Of a DNA stretch of 64,000 bases, positions 1-8,622 are shown one piece after another. A model generated the notes under the pieces. That model was not told where the DNA came from, ran no database searches, and saw only the letters and a list, made by a program, of their open reading frames with translations. The stretch's first letter is position 1. The number at the start of each line of letters is the position of its first letter. The stretch comes from Acutalibacter muris (lineage in GTDB: Bacteria; Bacillota; Clostridia; Oscillospirales; Acutalibacteraceae). The position numbers were made by a program, and so were the translations under genes. The stretch spans positions 1,426,001-1,490,000 of the forward strand of contig NZ_CP021422.1 of assembly GCF_002201475.1 (NCBI RefSeq), given 5' to 3'.

Positions 1-1838
1 ATCTGGAACGGCTGGACGGGGCGTACACAGAGGAAAAAGCCGCTTGGCTGGAGCAGGAGGCCCAGGCCATCACAAAGGCCCGTTATGCCCGCTCCGGGTC
101 CCAGGAAAGCTATTACAGCGGCCAGATCACAGCGGAACAGTATGAGCGGCAGACCGCGGAGGTCAATACGGTTTTGGCCCATGAGCATGGCTTTGAAGCT
201 GTGTATCAGCAGTATTTATATATCTGCGAGAACACCGGAAATCGTTACTTTTTGAACACAAACGGCTGGGCGGGGCTGTTTTCCGCCCAAACGCTGGACT
301 TTCCGCTGTTCCTTGTCATTTTGATTTTGGCAGCTACGGTTTTTTGCTCGGAGTATAGCTGCCAGATGGACGCGCTTTTGCGGACGGCTCCCCAGAGCCG
401 CAAGAGCGCCAGAAGCAAAGTCGTGATAACCCTCTGCGCCGTGTTCGCTCTCTGCGGAGGGCTGGCCCTGATTCGTTTTGCTTTCTTCGGTATAAAATAC
501 GGCCTGCCCCACGGGGAGTACCCTGTTCAGAGTATCGCCAGTTTCGGGGGCAGTACAAAAAATATCTCTTTGCTGGCTGCGTATCTGATTCTGACCGTCC
601 TGCGCTGTTTTGGCTCGGTGTATCTCGCCGCCCTGCTGCTCTTTGCTTCCGTTTTGGTGAAGAAATATGCTTTGACGGTGGTGATCGGAGTGGCCTCCAC
701 CTTGATACCGTACATCGGACTGTCCAGACAGATTTGCTACCGCTTGCCGATGCCCCTGCCTTTCCTGCTGGCAACCGGCTTTCTGGAGGGGGCCTCCTCT
801 GTGGAGGATTCGTTGACAGGAGAACCCATCGTGACTTTTTCAGAGCGTTCCCCCCAGGAACTGCTGGCCCTGCTGGGCCTGTCCGCTGTGTGCTGCGCCC
901 TCATGGTATGGTGGGTGCTGCGGCAAAACACAAATCGCTGGCAGTCTGGAAGAAAATCCGTCAGAGGCTGCGGGGCTGCCGCGCTCTGCCTGCTGGTACT
1001 GCTCTCGCTGTCCGGCTGCTCTGTCGCAGAATCCACAAATGAGATATTCAATTCATCTTCGCAAAGTGCGACTTACAGTGTGGTCTACGATGACCAGACG
1101 CGGACCTACGCTCTTGAAAACCGGGCAACCGGCATTTTGACGGATTTGGCCCTCTCTCCGCTGTTCGGGGCCTTTTCGGAGGGGGAAGCCGTCAAAGCCG
1201 TCTATATGGAGGCTCCGTACATTTATTATATGGCCTCCCGCACAGAACAGTATGTGGATCGGGTCGGCAGCTACAACAGCACAGCTACCCAGGTGTCCAT
1301 CGTCCAGCTTGATACAGAAACCTTTGAGGAACAGGTTATTTTTGAGAAAATAACTGACAGCGGGCGATCTCTGCTGGGAATTGACTATAACGTGGGGGAT
1401 ACCTGGAGGTTTCTACAATACTGCTATGGCTTTTTCTTGAACAACGACAGCCTCTTTTTCATTACGAATGATGGGATTACGGAAGTGAGCAGGACGATCC
1501 AGCAAACGCAAGTGCTGGACATTCCCACCAGGGGGAATATAGCGTTTGATGGGCGGACGATCTACTTTATCAACGAAAATTCTTTGCTGACAGCATATGA
1601 CACCAAGACCCGCAAGGAAAGGCCATTTCGGAAGGTTGTTGCCTCCGACTTCTGCCTGACAGAGCAGGGGCTGTATTTTATCAACCGCATGGATTCCGAC
1701 TGCGTTTATCTATGCGGCAGGGAGGGCGCCCACAGTCTGAAGGTTTCAAATGACCCGGCCCTGTCTGTTGGTTATGATGGCGAGAAAGTTACCATGATTC
1801 TGAAATCGGACGGGAAGGAGGTGGTTTTTGATCCATGA
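1..1838 (+). CDS. ABC-2-type permease with C-terminal lipoprotein-like domain (5' end outside window)
   Basis: The frame is open from base 3, so the true start lies upstream; the first in-window start-like codon (TTG at 174) is internal. The N-terminal part is acidic and extracytoplasmic-looking. It is followed by hydrophobic segments typical of ABC-2 permeases (starting near 280, 420, 570, 650, 760 and 850). After a short basic loop comes a further hydrophobic stretch ending LLSLSGC near 1017, which looks like a lipobox although it is internal. The last 270 residues are soluble, rich in Tyr/Thr, and resemble the repetitive beta-propeller-like DUF5050 type. The ATP-binding partner would be upstream. 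The arrangement suggests an exporter with a large outside domain. Permease is a family-level call; substrate unknown. Confidence 0.65.
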   Translation, partial: LERLDGAYTEEKAAWLEQEAQAITKARYARSGSQESYYSGQITAEQYERQTAEVNTVLAHEHGFEAVYQQYLYICENTGNRYFLNTNGWAGLFSAQTLDFPLFLVILILAATVFCSEYSCQMDALLRTAPQSRKSARSKVVITLCAVFALCGGLALIRFAFFGIKYGLPHGEYPVQSIASFGGSTKNISLLAAYLILTVLRCFGSVYLAALLLFASVLVKKYALTVVIGVASTLIPYIGLSRQICYRLPMPLPFLLATGFLEGASSVEDSLTGEPIVTFSERSPQELLALLGLSAVCCALMVWWVLRQNTNRWQSGRKSVRGCGAAALCLLVLLSLSGCSVAESTNEIFNSSSQSATYSVVYDDQTRTYALENRATGILTDLALSPLFGAFSEGEAVKAVYMEAPYIYYMASRTEQYVDRVGSYNSTATQVSIVQLDTETFEEQVIFEKITDSGRSLLGIDYNVGDTWRFLQYCYGFFLNNDSLFFITNDGITEVSRTIQQTQVLDIPTRGNIAFDGRTIYFINENSLLTAYDTKTRKERPFRKVVASDFCLTEQGLYFINRMDSDCVYLCGREGAHSLKVSNDPALSVGYDGEKVTMILKSDGKEVVFDP

Positions 1839-1965
1839 AGGTGCAGGAACGCCAGGCCTCCGTCAGAGCAAGGCGAAAAAACGTGGAGGAAGGCTGGTGA
1901 CTGCCTATGCTTTGCGTGGTGCAGTTGTCCTTCTGTTGGCTCTGATGCTTGTCCTTATGATGTAG
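1828..1965 (+). CDS. small single-span membrane protein
   Basis: A 45-codon frame starts at TTG 1828, six to seven bases after a strong AGGAGG (1816-1821), and overlaps the end of the permease gene by 11 bases in another frame. The N-terminal half is basic (QSKAKKRGG); the C-terminal half is one hydrophobic helix (VVLLLALMLVLMM) that ends at the stop codon. The strong ribosome-binding site and translational coupling favour a real gene, possibly an accessory of the transporter. An out-of-frame ATG at 1835 would give only 21 unremarkable residues. Confidence 0.45.
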   Translation: MIHEGAGTPGLRQSKAKKRGGRLVTAYALRGAVVLLLALMLVLMM

Positions 1966-2015
1966 GACGGATTTTGCGGACATTCAAAATAAAAAGAATG
2001 TGGAGATAATAGACA

Positions 2016-2270
2016 ATGGCAAAGACGATTTTTGAGGAACTGGGCGGCAAATATGAACGGCAAGGCGATTGCTTACTACCGTGGCGGTTTGTGAGGGGGA
2101 GCAGCTACCTTCCCAGGAAGAGCGCAGGATTATGCAAGGTTATGGAAGAATATCCAGCCAGAAATGGCTCAAGAAAACCTGCCGAAAGACAAGCAGCCGG
2201 CTAAGACTTTGTCAAGAGAGAAACGCAAAAAAGATGAATAAAAAATCGGCAAAGCAATAAGAACAGGTGG
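2016..2270 (+). pseudogene. degenerate TnpV-like transposon protein
   Basis: The first 18 residues (MAKTIFEELGGKYERQGD) match the typical opening of TnpV, a small accessory protein carried by many gut Firmicute transposons. After about 20 codons the frame breaks and continues in other frames without a clean match, so the gene is not intact (normal length is about 115-120 residues). It marks the start of a block of mobile-element debris running to about 3093. Recognition rests on the N-terminus only. Confidence 0.5.
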
Positions 2271-2275
2271 AGGAA

Positions 2276-2362
2276 ATGCGTCGCGAGGCTATAAATAATG
2301 TGCGCCGCACCCGCGGTAAGGTGAGTTTGGAGGATATTTTGGCAGGATATTACGGCGACTAA
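2276..2362 (+). CDS. short ORF of unknown function in mobile-element debris
   Basis: A 28-residue frame starts at ATG 2276 directly after AGGTGGAGGAA, a good Shine-Dalgarno sequence with very short spacing. The product is basic at the front and ends LEDILAGYYGD. I do not recognise it. It could be the tail of a longer gene whose front has decayed, like its neighbours, rather than an independent gene. Confidence 0.25.
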   Translation: MRREAINNVRRTRGKVSLEDILAGYYGD

Positions 2363-2372
2363 CCACCTCGAG

Positions 2373-2518
2373 GGCCGTTACACCGCAGGCTATGCCCAGC
2401 TACTGACAAGCGCATTATCAAAAACGTGCTTGGCAAGACCCAGGCCGAAGTTAAAGAAAAGTTAGTTATGGCGATGGATGATACCAAAGATTTAGAACCT
2501 GTATTCGCAAAAGGATAA
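2373..2518 (+). pseudogene. tyrosine integrase N-terminal fragment
   Basis: Read with one frameshift near 2390, this stretch encodes GRYTAGY followed by a segment with KRIIKNVLGKTQAEVKEKL. This is the AP2-like arm-binding domain found at the N-terminus of Tn916/Tn4451-type tyrosine recombinases. It stops at TAA 2516-2518. No catalytic core (R-H-R-Y) follows, so only a remnant is left. It lies between the TnpV-like fragment and an IS5-family remnant. Confidence 0.55.
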
Positions 2519-2538
2519 AGTTATGGTAAAATAAGGAT

Positions 2539-3093
2539 ATGGAAGAAGTGCGAAAGACGTACCCTAGCGACTTGCCAGATAAACAGTGGTAAGAAATAGA
2601 GCCACTGTATGAGGGAGTGCGCAACTGTATATGAAGCAAGAGAGAATTGACAAATGCGGTACTGCATTTGGTGGATTCAGGGTGTAAATGGAGGCAGCTG
2701 CCTCAAGACTTTCCACCGTATTCAATAGTACACAGTTTTTACCGCCAAGTCTGAATCAGCGGGTTGTGGGATAAAATACGGAGCATCTTGTAAAAAAGAC
2801 GCGAACAAATACCGAGCGCAAGGAGAGTCCAAGCTACGCGATCATTGATTCCCAGAGTGTGAAAACAGCAGCGGCAAGTAAGGAAGGTGGAATTGACGGT
2901 GGGAAAAAACGAAAGGCAGGAAACGGCACATCGTAGTGGAGGTGCTGGGTTGTTTGCTGTCTGTTGCAGTCCATGCAGCCAATATTCATGACACAAAAGG
3001 CGGGATGTTTGTAGCGAAACGAGCGCATGGACGCTATGGTCAAAATTTCTCATTTTCACACCTTGCTCAAACGCTTATGAATACGGCTCCTAA
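2539..3093 (+). pseudogene. IS5-family (IS427-like) transposase remnant
   Basis: Reading across several stops and frameshifts gives recognisable IS5-family pieces in order: RKTYPSDLPDKQW, EIEPLYEG, then LTNAVLHLVDSGCKWRQLP with DFPPYS and HSFY, then AIIDSQSVKTAAAS with GIDGGKK, and finally VHAANIHDTKGGMF. These correspond to the N-terminal and first catalytic-Asp regions. The C-terminal part with the later catalytic residues is missing. A TTATGAATACGGCTCCTAA motif at 3075-3093 may be an element end, since a related motif occurs at 25346-25364. Non-functional. Confidence 0.65.
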
Positions 3094-3546
3094 CACCGGA
3101 CGGTAATTTTTTTCGGAAAAAGCCTTATCTTTTACTTGTGTACAGCCGATACATATTATGCAAGATGAAGAAAAAGTCTAGGTGTTTGTCGTTTTGCATA
3201 AAATTGGGTACTTTGGACCGGGGCGATGTGGCTGGTCCGTATTATGCTGGCTTACTCCTGTTTCTTAGGACATTTTGCAGTTGTTTTCTGTAAAATTTCG
3301 CCAACCCATTTCTATAAAAACTGAATTCAGTGAGCGAAAAGGTGTTGAGGCGGGTATGCGCCCGTCCCGATTCCTTTTGTTGTAAGATGAGGAAGTATAT
3401 GCCGCCGATAGAGCCCGTAAAGGAATTGGCGGGTATGGGGAAAACAGGGTACACATGCCGGGAGTGTAGACTGGCCCTTGGCGGTTTTGTCATAGCCGGT
3501 GGAATTAAGAAAATGGAAGCGGCCACTGTATTACTAGGAGGACAAT
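3094..3546 (+). other. intergenic region upstream of the glycan locus
   Basis: About 450 bases without a gene I can support. Short frames exist on both strands but have no recognisable content. The last part must hold the leader and ribosome-binding site (AGGAGG at 3537-3542) of the glycan gene cluster. A TATAAA around 3315 could be a -10 element, but I find no convincing -35, so I do not place the promoter. Confidence 0.4.
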
Positions 3547-4059
3547 ATGGAGAAGGGAACTGTTTACTTTTTTACTGGGCTGGCCGGCGCCGGCAAGACC
3601 ACAATCGGGGGGCTGTTTTATCAAAAGCTCCATGAAATCAGTCCTAATGCCGTGTTGAAGGATGGCGATAAACTGCGCGCTATGTCCGGGCACAGGGATT
3701 ATTCCACGGAGTCCCGCAAAAAGGGCGCGTGGGGGCTGTTCGAGGACTGTAGGGACTTGGCGGACCAAGGGAGGGACGTTGTGGTTTGCAGTATCTCCAT
3801 GTATAAAGAGATCAGGGACTGGAACCGCGCGAACATCGAAAATTACAGGGAAGTTTACATAAAAGTCAGCATGGATACCCTGCGGCAGCGGGATCAGAAG
3901 GGGCTTTACACCACCGGCGTCAAGCAGGTGGTGGGCGTCGACTTACCGTGGGACGAGCCGGAAACGCCGGATATTGTCATAGAGAATGATAAGGGTGAAA
4001 CCCCTGAGAGCATTGTTGACAGAATAGTTTCCTTCTTCGGTTTGGGGGGACGGGCATGA
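3547..4059 (+). CDS. adenylylsulfate-kinase-like (CysC-family) kinase
   Basis: A 170-residue P-loop kinase. The Walker A is FTGLAGAGKTT near residues 9-19, followed by a KDGDKLR segment and the CysC-like signature of paired acidic/Arg residues. CysC phosphorylates adenylylsulfate (APS) to PAPS, but copies in capsule loci often act on other nucleotides; Campylobacter has one in its phosphoramidate pathway. No ATP sulfurylase, PAPS reductase or sulfotransferase is nearby, so a sulfate role is not supported here. It starts the glycan gene run with a strong AGGAGG five bases ahead, and its stop overlaps the next start (ATGA). Confidence 0.75.
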   Translation: MEKGTVYFFTGLAGAGKTTIGGLFYQKLHEISPNAVLKDGDKLRAMSGHRDYSTESRKKGAWGLFEDCRDLADQGRDVVVCSISMYKEIRDWNRANIENYREVYIKVSMDTLRQRDQKGLYTTGVKQVVGVDLPWDEPETPDIVIENDKGETPESIVDRIVSFFGLGGRA

Positions 4060-4772
4060 ATATAGCGCTCATTATCGCCGGCGGTAAAGGTCATCGTATG
4101 CGCCAGGAGATACCCAAGCAATTCCTCAATGTAAACGACAAACCCATTATAATTTACACCATGGAATGCTTTCAGAAGCACCCGGAAATAGGCGCTATTG
4201 AGGTGGTCTGCCTGGAGGGCTGGCACGATATCCTTTGGGCCTATGCCAAGCAGTTTGGCATAGACAAGCTCAAATGGGTGATATCCGGGGGTGAAACGGC
4301 CCAGGAATCCCTCCGAAACGGAGTGTTCCATCTGCGGGAGGAGTGCGGCCCGGAGGATATTATCGTGATCCATGACGGCATTCGCCCGCTGGTAGAGGAC
4401 TTTGTGCTGACGGATGTGCTGGTCCAGTGCAAAAAGCATGGCAACGCGGTGACCGCCATGCCATATAATGAACAGATTTTTGTAACGGAGGACGGGGAAA
4501 CCTCGACACAGTATGTACCCCGCGACACGCTCCGCCGGGTATCCACTCCTCAAGCATATCGGTATGAGAAGCTGCTGTGGGCGTATGAGAAGGCTTTTGA
4601 CGAGGGTATTGGGATTCAGGCGTCTACATACACCAACACTTTGATGGTGGAGCTGGGCGAACGGCTGTATTTTGCGGCGGGTTCGGACAAGAATATTAAG
4701 CTGACCACCAAGGACGATCTGGAGCTTTTCAAAGCGTATATGAAGATGAATAAAGACTCGTGGCTGAAGTAG
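4056..4772 (+). CDS. IspD/TarI-family cytidylyltransferase
   Basis: 238 residues, the normal IspD/TarI length. It opens with ALIIAGGKGHRM, the CTP-binding loop with glycine-rich turn, followed by the conserved PKQFL, and has VIHDGIRPLV in the middle, a family signature. Enzymes of this family make CDP-methylerythritol (IspD) or CDP-ribitol-like intermediates (TarI). Position in a glycan locus, directly before a sugar-nucleotide dehydrogenase/epimerase, favours a CDP-alditol or CDP-sugar donor over isoprenoid synthesis. The start overlaps the upstream kinase stop by four bases. Substrate not determinable by reading. Confidence 0.8.
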   Translation: MNIALIIAGGKGHRMRQEIPKQFLNVNDKPIIIYTMECFQKHPEIGAIEVVCLEGWHDILWAYAKQFGIDKLKWVISGGETAQESLRNGVFHLREECGPEDIIVIHDGIRPLVEDFVLTDVLVQCKKHGNAVTAMPYNEQIFVTEDGETSTQYVPRDTLRRVSTPQAYRYEKLLWAYEKAFDEGIGIQASTYTNTLMVELGERLYFAAGSDKNIKLTTKDDLELFKAYMKMNKDSWLK

Positions 4773-4780
4773 GTGAGAGG

Positions 4781-5848
4781 ATGAGTATTCTGGAAATCAT
4801 CGAGTACCGGGCCATACTTCAAAAGCTGCGTGAGGACTTTCCCTTTTGGCACCGGTTATCCGGCAAGACCATACTGATTACCGGCGCGTCCGGTATGCTG
4901 GGCAGCCTGCTGGTGGACGCCGTTATGCTATGGAACGAAGAAAGGCCGGACCAGGGGCGCTGCTCCATTATTGGTGTGGTGCGAAATCTGGAAAGGGCGA
5001 AGGCTCGGTTTGCGCCGTGGAGCGGCAGACCGGAGCTTACCTATATACAGCACGATGTATGCGAACCCTTGCCGGAGCTTCCGGGGAGACCTGACTTTTG
5101 GATACACGCCGCCAGTACCACCCACCCGGTAGCGTATTCTACTGAGCCAGTCAACACGATTATGGCCAATGTTCTCGGTACCAGAAATATGCTGGATAGG
5201 ATTTCAGAGCTGGGCGGACGGTTTTTGCTGCTGTCCAGCGTGGAGGTATACGGCGGGAACCGGGGCGATGCGGAGCGCTTCAGCGAGGATTACTGTGGTT
5301 ATATTGACTGTAATACCCTGCGGGCCGGGTACCCGGAGGCTAAAAGGGTCAGCGAGGCTTTGTGCCAAGCATATAGTGAGGAGCACGGGGTGGACGCGGT
5401 GATTCTGCGTCTGCCGCGCTGTTATGGCCCTACCATGCAGATGACGGACTCGAAGGCGGTTGCGCAGTTTATTAAGAAGGCTGTGCGGGGCGAGAATATC
5501 GTGCTGAAAAGCGAGGGCAGACAGTTTTATTCCTACGCGCACGCGGCTGACGCGGTGAAGGGAATGCTGTGGACGCTGTGTGTGGGGGAAAAGGGAGAGG
5601 CGTATAATTTGGCGGACGGGCAGTCGGATATTACGCTGAGAGATTTGGCTCGGACAGCGGCGGAAAGCGCGGGGACAGAGGTTGTGTTTGAGCTGCCGGA
5701 GGAGATGGAGAAAAAGGGCTTTTCCAAGGCGCAGCGAGCGGTGCTGGACGCTGAAAAATTGAAGGGCTTAGGTTGGAGAGCGTCATATTCTATAAGGGCT
5801 GGAGTGGCAGAAACAATAACAATTTTGAGGAAGTGCGCCAATGGATAA
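4781..5848 (+). CDS. extended SDR NAD-dependent epimerase/dehydratase
   Basis: 355 residues from ATG 4781, chosen because AGGTG/AGAGG lies just upstream; a GTG at 4760 inside the previous gene is also in frame. The Rossmann motif is TGASGMLG near residues 32-39, preceded by about 25 extra residues. HAASTTHPV follows, then the catalytic LLSSVEVYG segment with YPEAKRVSE as the Y-x3-K pair. Family members epimerise or decarboxylate nucleotide sugars. It immediately follows the cytidylyltransferase, so a CDP-linked substrate is plausible. It overlaps the following aminotransferase start by eight bases. Confidence 0.8.
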   Translation: MSILEIIEYRAILQKLREDFPFWHRLSGKTILITGASGMLGSLLVDAVMLWNEERPDQGRCSIIGVVRNLERAKARFAPWSGRPELTYIQHDVCEPLPELPGRPDFWIHAASTTHPVAYSTEPVNTIMANVLGTRNMLDRISELGGRFLLLSSVEVYGGNRGDAERFSEDYCGYIDCNTLRAGYPEAKRVSEALCQAYSEEHGVDAVILRLPRCYGPTMQMTDSKAVAQFIKKAVRGENIVLKSEGRQFYSYAHAADAVKGMLWTLCVGEKGEAYNLADGQSDITLRDLARTAAESAGTEVVFELPEEMEKKGFSKAQRAVLDAEKLKGLGWRASYSIRAGVAETITILRKCANG

Positions 5849-6947
5849 AATCAATGTAACGCGCTCGAGTCTGCCGCCATATGAGGAATATTGCGCGGAG
5901 ATTCGGGATATGTGGGATAATCGCTGGCTTACCAACATGGGCGAAAAGCATAGGGGCTTTCAGGCGGAGCTTGCCGGATATCTTGACGTAGACAATATAG
6001 AGCTGCTTACAAATGGCCATATGGCGCTGGAGCTTACACTGCAGGCGCTCAAGCTTTCCGGCGAGGTTATTACCACGCCCTTTACCTTCGCCTCCACGAC
6101 CCACGCCCTTGTGCGCTGCGGCCTGGAGCCGGTTTTCTGTGACGTGGACCCGGCCGATTTTACTATGGACGCAAGCAAAATCGAGCCGCTGATTACTGAG
6201 AAGACTTCGGCGCTCCTGCCGGTGCATGTGTATGGGAATATTTGCGAGGTGGAGGCTATTCAGGAAATTGCTAATAAGTACAATCTAAAAGTAATCTATG
6301 ACGCTGCCCATACCTTCGGCGTAAAGTACAAGGGCCGGGGAATCGGAAATTTCGGTGACGCCAGCTGCTTTAGCTTCCATGCCACTAAGGTTTTCCACAC
6401 GATTGAGGGCGGCGCAGTTGCGTATAAGGACGCATTTTTAGGCCGGGAGCTTGCAAGGCTCCGCAACTTTGGGCTGGAGGGGCAGGAGGACGCTGTCGAA
6501 GTCGGCAGCAACGCTAAACTGGATGAGTTTAGGGCGGCTATGGGGTTGTGCAATCTGCGGCACATTGATGAGGTGATTGCAAAGCGCAGGCGCGTTGCAG
6601 AACGTTATCGGGAGAGATTAGAAAACATTCCCGGCGTTCAGTTAGGCCCGATTCAGCCGGAAGTAACACCCAATTTCGCATATTTTCCGGTCGTGTTTGA
6701 TGAGGGAATTTTTGGCGCGGGCCGGGACAAAATCCTGTCGGCACTGGAAAATGAAGATATCCATGCGCGTAAGTATTTTTACCCGTTGACCAGTGAGCTT
6801 TCCTGTTATCAGGGGCGTTTTAACCTTGATCGGACGCCGCTGGCAAAGTGGATCAGCCAGCGGGTGATAACCTTGCCCTTATACCCGGATTTGCCGGTAG
6901 AGGCGGCAGATAAGATTTGTGACATTATTGTATCATGTGAAAAGTGA
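5841..6947 (+). CDS. DegT/DnrJ/EryC1/StrS sugar aminotransferase
   Basis: 368 residues, PLP fold type I. The PLP-binding lysine is K183 in [14 protein letters not shown], and YDAAHTFG (about 153-160) provides the aspartate that contacts the cofactor. The motif closely resembles VioA-type dTDP-4-amino-4,6-dideoxyglucose and FdtB-type dTDP-3-amino sugar transaminases. RfbA and RfbB follow, and RfbC/RfbD of dTDP-rhamnose synthesis are absent, which supports a dTDP-aminodeoxysugar product. Whether C3 or C4 is aminated cannot be read from the sequence. Confidence 0.85.
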   Translation: MDKINVTRSSLPPYEEYCAEIRDMWDNRWLTNMGEKHRGFQAELAGYLDVDNIELLTNGHMALELTLQALKLSGEVITTPFTFASTTHALVRCGLEPVFCDVDPADFTMDASKIEPLITEKTSALLPVHVYGNICEVEAIQEIANKYNLKVIYDAAHTFGVKYKGRGIGNFGDASCFSFHATKVFHTIEGGAVAYKDAFLGRELARLRNFGLEGQEDAVEVGSNAKLDEFRAAMGLCNLRHIDEVIAKRRRVAERYRERLENIPGVQLGPIQPEVTPNFAYFPVVFDEGIFGAGRDKILSALENEDIHARKYFYPLTSELSCYQGRFNLDRTPLAKWISQRVITLPLYPDLPVEAADKICDIIVSCEK

Positions 6948-6957
6948 GGCGAGCGAA

Positions 6958-7842
6958 ATGCGGGGAATCATTTTGGCAGGTGGCTCTGGCACACGGCTTT
7001 ATCCGCTGACAAAGGTAGTTTCAAAACAGCTGCTGCCGGTGTACGATAAGCCGATGATTTATTATCCTCTGTCTACTTTAATGCTGGCAGGGATACGCGA
7101 AATTCTGCTTATTTCAACGCCGGAGGACCTGCCCAGGTTCAGAGAGCTTTTAGGCGATGGCAGTCAGTTTGGCCTCCAACTCTCGTATGCCGAGCAGTTG
7201 AAGCCGGAGGGGATCGCCCAGGCGTTTCTTATTGGTGAGGAGTTTATTGGCGGCGAGCCTTGCGCGCTGATTTTGGGGGATAATATTTTCTATGGCGGGT
7301 GGTTTTCCTCGAATCTGCAAAAGGCGATAAGCAATGCCGAGTCAGGCTGCGCCACAATTTTTGGCTGTTATGTCCGGGACCCAAAGCGGTTTGGAGTGAT
7401 GGAGCTTGGCCCGGAACAACAGGTAATCTCCGTGGAGGAGAAGCCGGATAACCCTAAATCACACTATGCAATTACGGGGCTGTACTTCTATGACAGCCAG
7501 GTTTGCGGTCTGGCAAAACAGTTAAAACCCTCTGAGCGCGGTGAACTGGAAATTACAGATTTAAACCGGCTCTATTTGGAAAGAGACCGGTTGAAGGCCC
7601 AGGTTTTGGGCAGGGGATTTGCTTGGATGGATACAGGCACGGTGGGCAGTTTAATGGAGGCCGCGGTGTTTGTGCAGGCTGTGCAGGAACGCCAGGGCGT
7701 AGTTATCTCTGCGCCGGAGGAGATTGCTTATTACGCCAGGTGGATTGGCAAAAAAGAGCTGCTTGAGGGCGCGGAGCTGTACGGAAAGTCGGCGTATGGG
7801 GAGCATCTGCGTGGAGTAGCAAGAGATATGTTCATATGCTGA
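6958..7842 (+). CDS. rfbA: glucose-1-phosphate thymidylyltransferase
   Basis: 294 residues from ATG 6958, the usual RfbA/RmlA length. It begins [18 protein letters not shown], the nucleotide-binding loop, with [17 protein letters not shown] following; ILGDNIFYG and [11 protein letters not shown] match the family's metal and sugar sites. It makes dTDP-glucose from glucose-1-phosphate and dTTP, the substrate for RfbB at 9757. The longer in-frame version starting within the previous gene is rejected because the loop must sit at the N-terminus. Confidence 0.95.
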   Translation: MRGIILAGGSGTRLYPLTKVVSKQLLPVYDKPMIYYPLSTLMLAGIREILLISTPEDLPRFRELLGDGSQFGLQLSYAEQLKPEGIAQAFLIGEEFIGGEPCALILGDNIFYGGWFSSNLQKAISNAESGCATIFGCYVRDPKRFGVMELGPEQQVISVEEKPDNPKSHYAITGLYFYDSQVCGLAKQLKPSERGELEITDLNRLYLERDRLKAQVLGRGFAWMDTGTVGSLMEAAVFVQAVQERQGVVISAPEEIAYYARWIGKKELLEGAELYGKSAYGEHLRGVARDMFIC

Positions 7843-7899
7843 AGAGGATATCAATTACTGTAACCGGTCGGCACCGATAGAGAAGGACGGATCACTTTA

Positions 7900-8622
7900 A
7901 TGAAAATTGGGATAATGCAGCCATATTTTTTTCCATACTTAGGCTATTGGCAGTTGATGAAGGCAGTTGATAAGTATGTGGTTTATGATGATGTTAATTA
8001 TATTAAATCAGGCTGGATCAACCGCAACGCAGTTTTGGTAAAGGGGAAAAGGCACAATATTAACGTGATTTTGATTGCGGCAAGTCCTAATAAGCTTATA
8101 AATCAAATTTGTGTCAATACAGATGAAAGAGTGCAGAAAAAACTGTTTAAGACAATATCGGAATATTATAGCAAAGCGCCTTTTTACGCCCAGGTCAAAC
8201 CGATTCTGGAAAAAATAATTTTTTCTCAGGAGCCTAACTTGGCAAGATATCTCTTTGAGTCTATTAAGGCTGTGGCGGCATATCTTCAAATACATACAGA
8301 GCTGATGCTTTCCTCGCAGATTGCAAAAGACAATTCTTTAAAGGGCTATAAGAAGGTAATTGAGATTAGCAAAGTGTTAGGCGGAACCGAATACCTCAAC
8401 TCCTTTGGAGGATTTGACTTATACGAGCCGCATCGGGCGGAATTTTTGGCCAATGGAATTGTTCTCAGGTATTTGAAAATGAAGGAGATTGTATATCCGC
8501 AATTTAACAACGAATTTGTTCCAAATCTATCTATAATCGATGTAATGATGTTCAATTCGCCGGAGGAAATTAAAAAAATGCTGGGAGATTATACAGTGAT
8601 AAACTCGGAGGGGCAGGCATGA
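7900..8622 (+). CDS. WbqC-family protein
   Basis: 240 residues beginning MKIGIMQPYFFPYLGYWQL, the hallmark of WbqC-like proteins, with YVVYDDVNYIKSGWINRN shortly after. The family is found in O-antigen, capsule and secondary-metabolite loci with aminosugar genes and has no firmly established reaction; roles in acylating or modifying aminosugars have been suggested. Here it sits between RfbA and a methyltransferase and overlaps the latter by four bases. Base composition drops to visibly lower G+C from here to about 9720, suggesting separate acquisition. Confidence 0.8.
   Translation: MKIGIMQPYFFPYLGYWQLMKAVDKYVVYDDVNYIKSGWINRNAVLVKGKRHNINVILIAASPNKLINQICVNTDERVQKKLFKTISEYYSKAPFYAQVKPILEKIIFSQEPNLARYLFESIKAVAAYLQIHTELMLSSQIAKDNSLKGYKKVIEISKVLGGTEYLNSFGGFDLYEPHRAEFLANGIVLRYLKMKEIVYPQFNNEFVPNLSIIDVMMFNSPEEIKKMLGDYTVINSEGQA

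Noticed and set aside
3330..3635. 101-residue plus-strand frame ahead of the CysC-like kinase
   Set aside because: It runs into the kinase gene in another frame, has no Shine-Dalgarno and shows no family resemblance.
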